64,000 nt of DNA from the NCBI RefSeq assembly GCF_007997155.1, contig NZ_VORT01000001.1, positions 521,723-585,722 of the forward strand. The letters are read 5' to 3'. The position numbers and the translations under genes are program-made. Below the pieces are notes generated by a model that saw only the letters and a program-made list of their open reading frames with translations, did not search any database and was not told the origin of the DNA. Origin of the DNA: Aequorivita antarctica. Lineage in GTDB: Bacteria > Bacteroidota > Bacteroidia > Flavobacteriales > Flavobacteriaceae. This document shows positions 40,106 to 48,707 of this stretch, piece after piece; position 1 is the first letter of the stretch; every line of letters starts with the position of its first letter.

Positions 40106-42196
40106 ATGAAGCAGTTTATATTTCTTTTTGTTTTATGTTTTTCAGTAGTTTCTTTTGCACAGGTTACTTCGGCACAATATGAAAAATATCCAGTTTTTAA
40201 GGAATGTGCCAATGCAGATGTTATTGCTGTAGAAAGTTGTTTTAAAAATACACTACAGCAGTTCATTTTTGAAAACTTTAAAGTTTCTGAAAAAGTCTTT
40301 GCGGAAAATTACAAAGGAAATGTAAATGTTTTATTTGAGGTAACTAAAGAGGGTAAGTTCAAAGTATTATACGTTGATGGAATTTATGATGAATTAAAAG
40401 AAGAAGCCCGACGTGTTTTTGAATCGCTTCCTGAAGTAGAACCTGCTACCTATAATGGAACGCCTGCTTATGTGCAATTTACATTGCCTATTGCTATTCC
40501 TCTGGTTGCGCCGGGCGAAAGCATCATACAGACAGCGGAAATTTCAAAGAAAAACGAAAGAGAAGCACTAGTTAATGAATATGATGCCCTTGAAAATCTT
40601 CCTTATAATAACGAAGAGTATAAAAGCAACGTAAACATTCCACTTTCACACCATAATTACAGCCTTTTTGACCCAGCTTTAAACCGAGTTGGCTTGAACA
40701 ATCACACTGCCCAAAAGCCTTATGTTTATAGCGATGTAAACAAGTACTATGATTTTGAAGCCGCCAACAAAGAAATTTTAAAAAACAAGACTTCGTGGTT
40801 TGGTCGAAAACTTTGGAACGAACATCTCGTTACAATTAAAGGGAAAGACTATTGGTTAACGCTGGATGCTGGCGTGGATTTACAAGCCGGAAAAGATTTT
40901 GACGCTGATATTGATACCTATAACAACACCCGTTTGGTTTATACACAGGGCGGCATTGGGAAGCAAATTGGTTTTTTTGGCGTTATCTATGAAAGTCAAG
41001 GCCGCTTTGCAGATTATTTTAACAAATATGCTGAGTCCATTCGTCCAGACGGTGGAAATCCAGCAATCATTCCGGGGCGTGGTATTGCAAAAAAGTTTCG
41101 CTCAGATTCGTATGATTATCCTCTTGCAACAGGCCATATTTCCTATACACCTTCAAAATATTTTAACATTCAGTTGGGTCATGGTAAAACATTTTTAGGA
41201 GATGGGTATCGTTCATTATTTACCAGCGATAATGCAAGCCCATATCCATTCTTCAAAATAAATACTACTTTTTGGAAACTGAAATACACCAACACTTGGA
41301 TGTCGCTGCGCGATGTTCGGCCCGAGGTAACTGAAGACGGATCTTTCCGAACAAAATATATGGCAAACCATTATTTGAGCTACAACATTACAAAACGATT
41401 GAATATTGGTCTCTTTGAATCTGTACTTTGGCAGAATGACAACAATCGTGGTTTTGACGTCAACTATCTTAACCCAATAATTTTTTACCGTGCCATAGAG
41501 TTTTCAACAGGATCCCGAGGCGGGAATGCGTTGATTGGTATCAGTGCTAAGTATAAAGTGAACGACCGCATAAATGCTTACGGCCAATTTATAATCGATG
41601 AGTTTTCTACCAGCGATGTTTTTGGTGGAAAAGGAAGTTATAAAAACAAAACTGGCTATCAATTAGGGTTGAAATATTACGATGCCTTTGGTTTAAAAAA
41701 CCTTTATTTACAGACTGAATACAACCGGGTAAGGCCTTATACATATTCACATAATACCGTGGTGCTTAACTATGGGCATAACAACCAATCTATGGCACAC
41801 ACCCTTGGCGCCAATTTTTCAGAATTTATAACCATTGCACGCTATCAAAAAGGAAGGATTTATGGGGATGCGAAGTTTATTATTGCAAAACGTGGATTTG
41901 AGTTCAATACCCCGGAAGATTCCAGTTTTTACGGGGGAGATATTTACGGAAACGAAGATGATCGTATTTCTGATGACGGCAACGATTTGGCTCAAGGAAA
42001 CACGACCAATTTTTTCCACGCTGAGGTGCAAGCTGGTTACGTTATTAACCCCGCAACCAACTTAAAGATTTATGGAAGCTTAATTTTTAGAGATTTTGAT
42101 CCAAAAGTTGATACCGAAACTGTATTTAAAAATCAAACCACTTGGGTGAATTTTGGAATACGGACAGATTTGTTTAATTGGTATTATGATTTTTGA
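40106..42196 (+). CDS. RemB-like outer membrane/surface protein with N-terminal TonB-C-like domain
   Basis: A 696-residue exported protein. The ATG at 40106 was chosen because it opens a clean signal peptide, MKQFIFLFVLCFSVVSFAQ; an upstream in-frame ATG would add 19 non-signal residues. Residues 25-150 resemble the C-terminal domain of the two TonB genes upstream, including the cysteine pair (KECAN ... ESCF). The remaining roughly 480 residues form a barrel-like region with GHGKTFLGDGYRSLF and many aromatic strands, resembling gliding protein RemB and capsule-assembly Wzi barrels. The RemB name is from general resemblance and is moderately certain. Confidence 0.65.
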   Translation: MKQFIFLFVLCFSVVSFAQVTSAQYEKYPVFKECANADVIAVESCFKNTLQQFIFENFKVSEKVFAENYKGNVNVLFEVTKEGKFKVLYVDGIYDELKEEARRVFESLPEVEPATYNGTPAYVQFTLPIAIPLVAPGESIIQTAEISKKNEREALVNEYDALENLPYNNEEYKSNVNIPLSHHNYSLFDPALNRVGLNNHTAQKPYVYSDVNKYYDFEAANKEILKNKTSWFGRKLWNEHLVTIKGKDYWLTLDAGVDLQAGKDFDADIDTYNNTRLVYTQGGIGKQIGFFGVIYESQGRFADYFNKYAESIRPDGGNPAIIPGRGIAKKFRSDSYDYPLATGHISYTPSKYFNIQLGHGKTFLGDGYRSLFTSDNASPYPFFKINTTFWKLKYTNTWMSLRDVRPEVTEDGSFRTKYMANHYLSYNITKRLNIGLFESVLWQNDNNRGFDVNYLNPIIFYRAIEFSTGSRGGNALIGISAKYKVNDRINAYGQFIIDEFSTSDVFGGKGSYKNKTGYQLGLKYYDAFGLKNLYLQTEYNRVRPYTYSHNTVVLNYGHNNQSMAHTLGANFSEFITIARYQKGRIYGDAKFIIAKRGFEFNTPEDSSFYGGDIYGNEDDRISDDGNDLAQGNTTNFFHAEVQAGYVINPATNLKIYGSLIFRDFDPKVDTETVFKNQTTWVNFGIRTDLFNWYYDF

Positions 42197-42244
42197 TAAA
42201 ACCTGGCCACAACACAGATTGAATTTAAGAGAAACTTCTAAAAA

Positions 42245-43228
42245 TTAATTTTTCTCTTTTTGCTCATGTTCTTTTATCATTTTTTCAACCTTTTCGCGAG
42301 CTTGACTGTTTTTTTCGGCATTGTTTTCAATAGATTTTCGTTCTAGGGCAACACTTTTGTAAATCATTCTTAAAAAAGCTTCGGTACTGATAAAGCCAGC
42401 GCCATAGCCCTCGTCGTCATATTCCTTTGTTATATCAGTCATCTTTGCCACCTCGTCTTCAGTCTTTTCTTTGATGTAATTCGCATATACTCTTTTGTAT
42501 ACAGTAGACAGCATGTCCATAGTTTTTATGAGGTCTTTATAGGTGCCTACATTTCCGTGGCCGGGAATTATTTTAGTGTCTTCATTTATTATAAGTCTCG
42601 CTTTTTCCAGACCTTCAATACAACCTATTAAGCTTCCTCCGTTATCGATATCGATGAACGGATATTTCCCGTTAAAGAAAACGTCCCCAGTGTGTAAAAC
42701 GTTGCTATTTGTAAAATAAACCATTGCATCGCCATCAGTATGAGCGTTGTGTATGTGAAAAACATATATTTTTTCTCCATTAAAATGAAAGGTAAGATCT
42801 TCCGAAAAAGTGACTAACGGAAGTGCCTCTTGGGGTATTTTTTTTGTTTCTTTTCGGATCATTTCTTGTATTCGATTGCGCACATTTTCTTGTGAAAAAA
42901 TTACGGTTCCGGTTTGAGCCATTGCTGCGTTGCCGCCAATGTGGTCTCCATGAAAATGTGTGTTTACCAAAAAGCGAACAGGTTTGTCACTAACTTCTTT
43001 AATATCATTCTGAATTTGTTCAATATCTTCTGCAAACTGATCGTCTATCATAAAAATACCATCGTTGCCAAAACTTAGGCCAATGTTGCCGCCATTGCCT
43101 TGAAGCATATAGATTTTGTTGTTAACTTTTATAAGTTTGGTGCTTACTTTCTTTCCAGTATCTGTTTGCGCAAATGCTGTTAAAACGAAAAATAGAAAGG
43201 CAGTGTTTAGGATTAATTTGGAAAACAT
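42245..43228 (-). CDS. Exported metallo-beta-lactamase-fold hydrolase
   Basis: A 327-residue protein with a signal peptide (residues 1-20, LFFVLTAFAQ) and the zinc-binding motif HFHGDHIGGN near residue 112. Further ligands are HTDGDAM, HTGDVFFNGKYP and IIPGHG. The fold serves many reactions, so the substrate is unknown; classical beta-lactamase activity cannot be claimed. A Lys/Glu-rich helical tail closes the protein. It is a single gene convergent with the RemB-like gene and divergent from ctaB. Confidence 0.88.
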   Translation of the reverse strand: MFSKLILNTAFLFFVLTAFAQTDTGKKVSTKLIKVNNKIYMLQGNGGNIGLSFGNDGIFMIDDQFAEDIEQIQNDIKEVSDKPVRFLVNTHFHGDHIGGNAAMAQTGTVIFSQENVRNRIQEMIRKETKKIPQEALPLVTFSEDLTFHFNGEKIYVFHIHNAHTDGDAMVYFTNSNVLHTGDVFFNGKYPFIDIDNGGSLIGCIEGLEKARLIINEDTKIIPGHGNVGTYKDLIKTMDMLSTVYKRVYANYIKEKTEDEVAKMTDITKEYDDEGYGAGFISTEAFLRMIYKSVALERKSIENNAEKNSQAREKVEKMIKEHEQKEKN

Positions 43229-43301
43229 AATTTTATAGTTTTAAAATTGGTTGAAAATACTAAAAATGCTGAAATAAAAGCATAACATTGTTAAGAATAT
43301 A

Positions 43302-43332
43302 TTGCGGAAAAATTACAGGAAGCGTATCTTTG
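43302..43332 (+). promoter_or_regulatory. Promoter of ctaB and the oxidase maturation cluster
   Basis: TTG (43302-43304), 20 bases, then TATCTTTG (43325-43332) match the Bacteroidota consensus in both elements and spacing. Predicted transcription start is near 43337, which rules out the upstream in-frame start at 43288. Confidence 0.7.
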
Positions 43333-43347
43333 CCCAGCCTAAAAAAA

Positions 43348-44247
43348 ATGAGCTTGTTCGTTACTCAATCACAATCAATTACACAGTCCGTTGTCAGGAA
43401 TTTTATCGAAATTACCAAATTTCGGCTTTCCGTTAGCGTCGTGTTCTCATCGGTTGCAGGTTATTTGTTGGGTGCAGACTCTATTGACTTTTATATACTT
43501 TTCTTGTTGTGTGTAGGAGGTTACTGTATGGTTGGGGCTTCCAATGTTTATAACCAAATCATTGAGCGTGACCTAGATGCGCTAATGGACCGCACTAAAA
43601 ACAGGCCGCTTCCCGCTGGACAAATGAGTGTTCAGTCGGCCTTTATTCTTGCCGCAATTTTAACTGTTGTCGGTATTGTAGTGCTTTACTCCATCAATCC
43701 AATAACGGCAATGTTTGGAGCAATTTCCATTTTTATGTATGTCAGTCTTTATACGCCTTTAAAAACCAGAACACCGCTTTCGGTTTTTGTGGGTGCTTTT
43801 CCAGGAGCCATTCCTTTTATGCTGGGCTGGGTGGCTGCTACGGGCAAATTTGGAATTGAACCGGGAACCTTGTTTATGATTCAATTTTTTTGGCAATTTC
43901 CTCATTTTTGGGCCATCGGCTGGTTTCTTTTTGAAGATTACAAAAAAGGAGGCTTCTTTATGCTTCCCAACGGAAAGCGTGATAAAGGCACGGCAATTCA
44001 AGTGATTTTATACACCGTTTGGACGGTGCTGGTTTCGCTTATTCCAGTTTTAGGAATTACTGGAAAACTTTTCTTAACGCCAATTTCAGGAATTTTGATT
44101 GGCCTTTTAGGAATTGGACTTATTTATTACGCCATTCGCCTTTATAAAGAAAAAACATCAAAAGCTGCTAAACAGCTTATGCTTGCAAGTGTGAGCTATA
44201 TTACATTGTTGCAAATAATCTATGTTGCTGATAAGTTTTTAAGGTAA
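43348..44247 (+). CDS. ctaB: Protohaem IX farnesyltransferase (haem O synthase)
   Basis: A 299-residue UbiA-family membrane prenyltransferase that makes haem O, the precursor of haem A for the aa3 oxidase. The Asp-rich motif NQIIERDLDALMDRTKNRPL lies in the first cytoplasmic loop and HFWAIGWFLFEDYKKGG in the second. About nine helices are visible. The start at 43348 follows the promoter call and gives MSLFVTQSQ; the longer frame begins upstream of the predicted transcription start. It heads the cluster with subunits III and IV and the copper chaperone genes. No haem A synthase gene is seen in the window. Confidence 0.95.
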   Translation: MSLFVTQSQSITQSVVRNFIEITKFRLSVSVVFSSVAGYLLGADSIDFYILFLLCVGGYCMVGASNVYNQIIERDLDALMDRTKNRPLPAGQMSVQSAFILAAILTVVGIVVLYSINPITAMFGAISIFMYVSLYTPLKTRTPLSVFVGAFPGAIPFMLGWVAATGKFGIEPGTLFMIQFFWQFPHFWAIGWFLFEDYKKGGFFMLPNGKRDKGTAIQVILYTVWTVLVSLIPVLGITGKLFLTPISGILIGLLGIGLIYYAIRLYKEKTSKAAKQLMLASVSYITLLQIIYVADKFLR

Positions 44248-44311
44248 CAAGGTGCTAGATAATATGTGAATAAAAAAAAGATCCCGAATTAACGAATTAA
44301 CAAAATATAAA

Positions 44312-44893
44312 ATGGATTTAACCGAAGGAACTGAAGAAGCCAAAAGAAAAAGAGCAAAGAAAAACATACTCTTGTTTGGAATTATTAGTTTAACAATGAG
44401 TTTTGCTGGGCTAACCAGTGCTTATGTGGTGAGTAAGGAAAGACCGGATTGGATTTCTAATTTTGAAATTCCACAAGCATTCTATATAAGTCTCGCATTG
44501 ATAATTGTGAGTAGTTTTACAGTTCATTTTGCACTCAGAACAATTAAAAAGCAACAAAACGGACTTGGAATGTTTCTTTTGGGTACTACCTTTTTGTTGG
44601 GTGTTTTGTTTGTTATTTTTCAGTTTATTGGCTTTTCCGAAATTATAGAAAGCGGGTATAATTTTACTGGACCTACAAGTAATGTTACCACTTCTTTTAT
44701 CTATTTGGTAGTTCTGCTGCATGTGGCTCACGTTTTTGGAGGGCTAATAGCGCTTTTGGTTGTAATTTATAATCATTATAAACTAAAATATGAAAACGGT
44801 AAAACCCTTGGCGTTGAACTAGCTGCAACTTTTTGGCATTTCGTGGATATAGTGTGGATTTACCTGTTTTTATTTTTATATTTTGTTAAATAA
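44312..44893 (+). CDS. Haem-copper oxidase subunit III-like protein, short form
   Basis: A 193-residue protein with five membrane helices and the subunit III ending ELAATFWHFVDIVWIYLFLFLYF. An earlier His-containing helix HVAHVFGGLIALLV also fits. It is related to the longer subunit III next door but has no large loop. Having two subunit III genes in a row is common in Bacteroidota, and both may be part of one oxidase. It lies 64 bases after ctaB. Confidence 0.88.
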   Translation: MDLTEGTEEAKRKRAKKNILLFGIISLTMSFAGLTSAYVVSKERPDWISNFEIPQAFYISLALIIVSSFTVHFALRTIKKQQNGLGMFLLGTTFLLGVLFVIFQFIGFSEIIESGYNFTGPTSNVTTSFIYLVVLLHVAHVFGGLIALLVVIYNHYKLKYENGKTLGVELAATFWHFVDIVWIYLFLFLYFVK

Positions 44894-44938
44894 AAATTAA
44901 ACGTATTTTTGAACCTTATTTAAAACCAAATTATTTTT

Positions 44939-45922
44939 ATGGAAGCTACTGTTGTTAAAACAGGTACCGAAGGAAAAACCTGGGGCGGCGGAAACGATCC
45001 GCTAAAAGCAAGTTATGGCAAGATGATGATGTGGTTTTTCATCGTTTCTGATGCCTTGACTTTTTCAGGATTTCTCGCCTCTTACGGATTTTCAAGATTC
45101 AAATTTGTAGATGCTTGGCCCATTCCAGATCAAGTGTTTACTCACTTTCCATTCCTGCATGGGGTAGATGCGCCAATGTATTATGTGGCGTTTATGACCT
45201 TTGTTTTGATTTTTTCATCGGTAACTATGGTTTTGGCCGTAGATGCTGGTCATAAAATGCAACAAAACAAGGTTATCTTCTATTTATTCCTCACCATTAT
45301 TGGAGGTTTTATTTTCTTGGGTTCACAAGCTTGGGAATGGGCAACCTTTATTAAAGGTGATTATGGAGCAATAGAAACCAAAGGAGGACAAATTGTTCAA
45401 TTTTTGGATAAGGAAGGCGAGCGTGTTGCACTTCGTGATTTTGCAGCTGTAGCCTCTGGGGAACGTACAGAACAATCAAAAGAAAACGGAATTTGGTTCA
45501 AAAGCGAATCTGAATATTACCCAAGTGTTTCATTTGATCAGGTAAAGGCAGGGTTTCTTGCCAATGATAATCTTTTAGTAAGGATACAACATAAAGATGA
45601 ACACGGACAGCACATCGTTTTAAACCGTGAAGAATCCATTGCAAAAGTTGTGAATGATGGCGTTATGGTGGTGGAAGGTGCAAATCTTCGCCATAATGAA
45701 TACGGCCATCCTCTTTTTGCTGACTTTTTCTTCTTTATTACAGGATTTCACGGGTTTCACGTTGCTACTGGTGTTTTGATAAACTGTATCATATTTTTTA
45801 ATGTAATCTTGGGCACCTACGAACGCCGCGGCCATTATGAAATGGTTGAAAAAGTAGGGCTATACTGGCACTTTGTGGATTTAGTATGGGTATTTGTATT
45901 TACATTCTTTTATCTTGTTTAA
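44939..45922 (+). CDS. coxC: Cytochrome c oxidase subunit III, long form
   Basis: A 327-residue paralogue of the previous gene, with five membrane helices and the ending VGLYWHFVDLVWVFVFTFFYL. A soluble insertion of about 120 residues (roughly 135-255) sits between helices 3 and 4. It is charged and has no recognised domain. Subunit III surrounds the proton entry of subunit I and stabilises turnover. The function of the insertion is unknown; it may contact complex III. It lies 45 bases after the short form. Confidence 0.9.
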   Translation: MEATVVKTGTEGKTWGGGNDPLKASYGKMMMWFFIVSDALTFSGFLASYGFSRFKFVDAWPIPDQVFTHFPFLHGVDAPMYYVAFMTFVLIFSSVTMVLAVDAGHKMQQNKVIFYLFLTIIGGFIFLGSQAWEWATFIKGDYGAIETKGGQIVQFLDKEGERVALRDFAAVASGERTEQSKENGIWFKSESEYYPSVSFDQVKAGFLANDNLLVRIQHKDEHGQHIVLNREESIAKVVNDGVMVVEGANLRHNEYGHPLFADFFFFITGFHGFHVATGVLINCIIFFNVILGTYERRGHYEMVEKVGLYWHFVDLVWVFVFTFFYLV

Positions 45923-45940
45923 AATTTTTATAGTAGAAAA

Positions 45941-46324
45941 ATGGCACACGAACATAAATTAGAAATATTTAGAGGAGCTTTAAAGTTCAAATCAAACGTA
46001 AGTAAGATTTGGGGAGTATTTGTTGTACTTTCCATTGTTACTACTGTAGAAGTAGCTTTGGGTATTATCCGCCCAGACTTTTTGGTGGACCATCACTTTT
46101 TGGCACTAAGACTTCTTAACTGGGTATTTATAATCCTTACGCTTTTTAAAGCCTATTACATTACTTGGGACTTTATGCACATGCGCGACGAAACCGCAGG
46201 TTTGCGTAGAGCGGTAATCTGGACTTCAATTTTTCTGATAGCGTATTTGGTTACGCTAATATTGATTGAAGGTGATTATATTTTTGAAGTTTATAAAAAT
46301 GGTTTTATAAAATTTAATTTTTAG
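45941..46324 (+). CDS. Cytochrome c oxidase subunit IV-like protein
   Basis: A 127-residue protein with three membrane helices (about residues 25-47, 53-75 and 88-110), matching the small prokaryotic subunit IV of haem-copper oxidases. The motif KAYYITWDFMHM in helix 2-3 is typical. It gives structural support only. It closes the first transcription unit of the maturation cluster, 18 bases after coxC, and is followed by a terminator. Confidence 0.85.
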   Translation: MAHEHKLEIFRGALKFKSNVSKIWGVFVVLSIVTTVEVALGIIRPDFLVDHHFLALRLLNWVFIILTLFKAYYITWDFMHMRDETAGLRRAVIWTSIFLIAYLVTLILIEGDYIFEVYKNGFIKFNF

Positions 46325-46345
46325 ACCTACACTTAATATATATTT

Positions 46346-46373
46346 AAAAGCCCTCTTTTTGAGGGCTTTTTTT
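46346..46373 (+). terminator. Terminator after subunit IV gene
   Basis: AAAAGCCCTC and GAGGGCTTTT form a perfect 10-bp stem with a T5 loop, followed by T. Confidence 0.9.
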
Positions 46374-46408
46374 ATAACCTGAAATTTTTAAAATTAACAC
46401 CCAAAAGA

Positions 46409-46439
46409 TTGCCCAACCCCCTTTTACCCTGTATTTTTG
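46409..46439 (+). promoter_or_regulatory. Promoter of the SCO-like/SCO/DUF420 unit
   Basis: TTG (46409-46411), 20 bases, then TATTTTTG (46432-46439) match the Bacteroidota consensus. Predicted start is near 46445, just before the ATG at 46461. Confidence 0.7.
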
Positions 46440-46460
46440 CAAAAGCAAAAAATTGCGAAA

Positions 46461-47105
46461 ATGAAGAAGTATTTAGTACTCGGAATCCTGTTTATATTGC
46501 CCATAACGGCATACATTTTTTTTGCAATGAGCACCAACTATTTTAAGCCATTGCCTGTTTTAACTACTTCTGTTGCTGAGTTGGATGGTTTTAAGGACCT
46601 CAATGGAAAACCAGTCCAACTAGAAAACCGCATTACGGTATTGGGTTTTTTTGGAAGTGACGTAGAGGCCCATAAAGCGTATGCCTATAATCTCGCACAA
46701 AAAATATACAGCAAGAATCACGAGTTTAAAGAATTTCAATTTGTAATTCTATTGCCTGAGGGTGCCGAAGCGCAAGCCAAAAATATTGAACAAAAACTGA
46801 AACAGATAGCTCCTACGGATGCATGGTTTTTCGCTTTTGGTTTTGACGAAGACATAAATCGAGTTTTTCAGTCGCTTAACTCCAACCTTACTTTAGATTC
46901 TAGTTTGTCCAGTCCTTATGTCTTCATAATTGACAAAGAACGAAGTCTTCGGGGCAGAAAAGATGATGAAGATGCAGGTGTGATGTATGGTTTTGACTCT
47001 AGCAACATCGCAGAGATAAACAACAAAATGAGTGACGATGTGAAAGTGCTTTTGGCAGAATACAGACGTGCTTTGAAAAAATATAAATCCAACAGAGAAA
47101 TTTAA
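46461..47105 (+). CDS. Membrane-anchored SCO/thioredoxin-like protein without the cysteine pair
   Basis: A 214-residue protein anchored by one N-terminal helix. The start at 46461 was chosen because a -7 box occupies the upstream alternative. The soluble part follows a thioredoxin-like plan: ITVLGFFGSDVEAHKAYAY stands where SCO proteins have VVEFFFTTCPSICPIM, and YVFIIDKERSLRGRKDDED parallels ALIDQNGNIRSRKDENG of the next gene. There is no cysteine in the protein, so it cannot bind copper as SCO does. It is probably a degenerate SCO paralogue with a structural or partner role in oxidase assembly. Confidence 0.65.
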   Translation: MKKYLVLGILFILPITAYIFFAMSTNYFKPLPVLTTSVAELDGFKDLNGKPVQLENRITVLGFFGSDVEAHKAYAYNLAQKIYSKNHEFKEFQFVILLPEGAEAQAKNIEQKLKQIAPTDAWFFAFGFDEDINRVFQSLNSNLTLDSSLSSPYVFIIDKERSLRGRKDDEDAGVMYGFDSSNIAEINNKMSDDVKVLLAEYRRALKKYKSNREI

Positions 47106-47168
47106 AAAAATAAGAAAGAGAATAGAATAAAGGCTCTTCTCGATTTTATAAGACAAATACTATTTCCC

Positions 47169-47792
47169 GTGAAAAAAAATTATTCATACATAGGCATTTC
47201 ATTCATTATTTTAATTTTTGGTATTTGGGCAGTGCCAAAAATTGTGGACACCCTTTCAAAATCCGATCTTGAAACTATAGGTTCTGTACCAGCTTTCAGT
47301 TTTACGGACCAGAACGGAAAAACGATTACCAATAAAGATTATAAAGACAAAGTCTATGTAGTTGAGTTTTTCTTCACTACTTGCCCAAGTATTTGCCCGA
47401 TAATGACCGAAAACATGATCAAAATTCAAAATGAATTTTTGGGCAATCCCAAAGTTGGTATAGCCTCTTTTTCTATTGATCCTGAGTACGACACTCCCGA
47501 AGTTTTAAAGGAATACGCCAAAACTAAAGGAATCACAAAATTACAATGGCATTTGTTGACTGGTGAAAAAGAAAAAATATTTAAACTTGCAAACGAAGGC
47601 TTCAATCTTTATGTAGGAGAAGTGGCAGAAGCGGAAGGTGGTTTTGAACACTCTGGCTTTTTCGCATTGATAGACCAAAACGGTAACATCCGTTCCCGAA
47701 AGGATGAGAATGGAAATCCAATGATATACTATGATGGGCTGGACGACAAACAGATTCAAATACTGAAAGAAGACATCAAAAATCTTTTGTAA
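47169..47792 (+). CDS. SCO1/SenC family copper chaperone
   Basis: A 207-residue periplasmic protein with an N-terminal membrane anchor. The copper site is TTCPSIC (C-x3-C) near residue 77, and the third ligand is the histidine in FEHSGFFALID near 163. SCO delivers copper to the CuA centre of subunit II. The start is GTG at 47169, giving MKKNYSYIGISF. It lies 63 bases after its cysteine-less relative and 3 bases before the DUF420 gene. Confidence 0.93.
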   Translation: MKKNYSYIGISFIILIFGIWAVPKIVDTLSKSDLETIGSVPAFSFTDQNGKTITNKDYKDKVYVVEFFFTTCPSICPIMTENMIKIQNEFLGNPKVGIASFSIDPEYDTPEVLKEYAKTKGITKLQWHLLTGEKEKIFKLANEGFNLYVGEVAEAEGGFEHSGFFALIDQNGNIRSRKDENGNPMIYYDGLDDKQIQILKEDIKNLL

Positions 47793-47795
47793 CCT

Positions 47796-48323
47796 ATGGA
47801 AACTTCAATAGAAAACACAAAAAAATATAATGTATGGATATGGATGCTATCCATTGCCATTCCTATTGCTGTTGCTGCGTTGTTTTCAGTAAAAATTCCT
47901 GGGGTAGAACGTTTAGGCTTTCTGCCACCCATTTATGCAACCATTAACGGTATAACTGCTATTCTATTGGTAATTGCGGTTTATCAAATTAGAAAGGGAA
48001 ACAGAAAATTGCACGAACGCTTGATGAAAACCGCGATTGGCTGTTCCGTTTTGTTTTTGTTACTATATATAGCCTATCATATGACTTCAGACTCAACCTT
48101 GTATGGTGGTGAAGGAATGTTGAAATATGTGTACTATTTTATTCTTTTAACGCATATTCTACTATCAATCATCGTTATACCTTTTGTGCTTATAACCTAT
48201 GTGAGAGCCATTTCGGGGCAGTTTTACAAGCACCGAAAAATTGCTCGGATTACCTATCCACTATGGCTTTATGTGGCTGTAAGTGGCGTGATTGTTTATT
48301 TAATGATTTCATCGTATTATTAG
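47796..48323 (+). CDS. DUF420 membrane protein (CtaM-like)
   Basis: A 175-residue protein with about five membrane helices. It has the DUF420 features FLPPIYATINGITAILL, RKGNRKLHERLMKTA and ILLSIIVIPFVLITYVRA, with paired histidines likely on one face. In Firmicutes the family member CtaM (YozB) is needed for assembly of aa3/caa3 oxidases, and its place directly after SCO here supports the same job. The precise step is not established. Confidence 0.88.
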   Translation: METSIENTKKYNVWIWMLSIAIPIAVAALFSVKIPGVERLGFLPPIYATINGITAILLVIAVYQIRKGNRKLHERLMKTAIGCSVLFLLLYIAYHMTSDSTLYGGEGMLKYVYYFILLTHILLSIIVIPFVLITYVRAISGQFYKHRKIARITYPLWLYVAVSGVIVYLMISSYY

Positions 48324-48334
48324 AAACATGAAAA

Positions 48335-48568
48335 ATGAAAATTAAACTTCTTTTCATAATATTACTTCTTTTTGTGGTTGCGCTTCCCGCCGAAGCCCAA
48401 TGCGCCATGTGTCGCGCGGTTTTGGAAAGCGAGGAAGGAGGGCAAACAGCCAAGGGTATCAACAACGGAATCGTTTATCTTATGATTTTTCCGTACTTGC
48501 TTATTGGCGGTGTTGGCTATGCTATTTACAGAAGCCGAAAAAAAGCCCATTCTAAGGAAAACTCCTAA
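48335..48568 (+). CDS. Small CxxC membrane protein of the oxidase maturation cluster
   Basis: A 77-residue protein with a signal peptide (ending LPAEAQ), a CAMC motif directly after it, a short soluble loop (ESEEGGQTAKGINNG) and one membrane helix (about residues 49-66), then a basic tail. The CxxC faces the periplasm and could bind copper or exchange disulfides. The family is not one I can name. It follows the DUF420 gene by 11 bases in the same transcription unit, so a role in oxidase assembly is inferred. Confidence 0.7.
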   Translation: MKIKLLFIILLLFVVALPAEAQCAMCRAVLESEEGGQTAKGINNGIVYLMIFPYLLIGGVGYAIYRSRKKAHSKENS

Positions 48569-48707
48569 TTTTTCAATTGTTTCTGTAACATGCAGCGGTT
48601 TTTAAAGTCTTATTAAAAACCGAAAGCATAATCTTTTCAAGTCTTAACAAGAATTTCACATTTAAAAGGGTATTTCCCCTTTATTTTGTAATCCAACAAT
48701 TTTCAGG

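Noticed and set aside
42227..42258. 8-bp inverted repeat AAGAGAAA/TTTCTCTT between the RemB-like and metallo-hydrolase genes
   Set aside because: AT-rich stem with a 16-base loop, too weak to call a terminator.
43288..43347. Longer N terminus for ctaB
   Set aside because: The predicted transcription start lies inside this stretch, so the ATG at 43348 is used.
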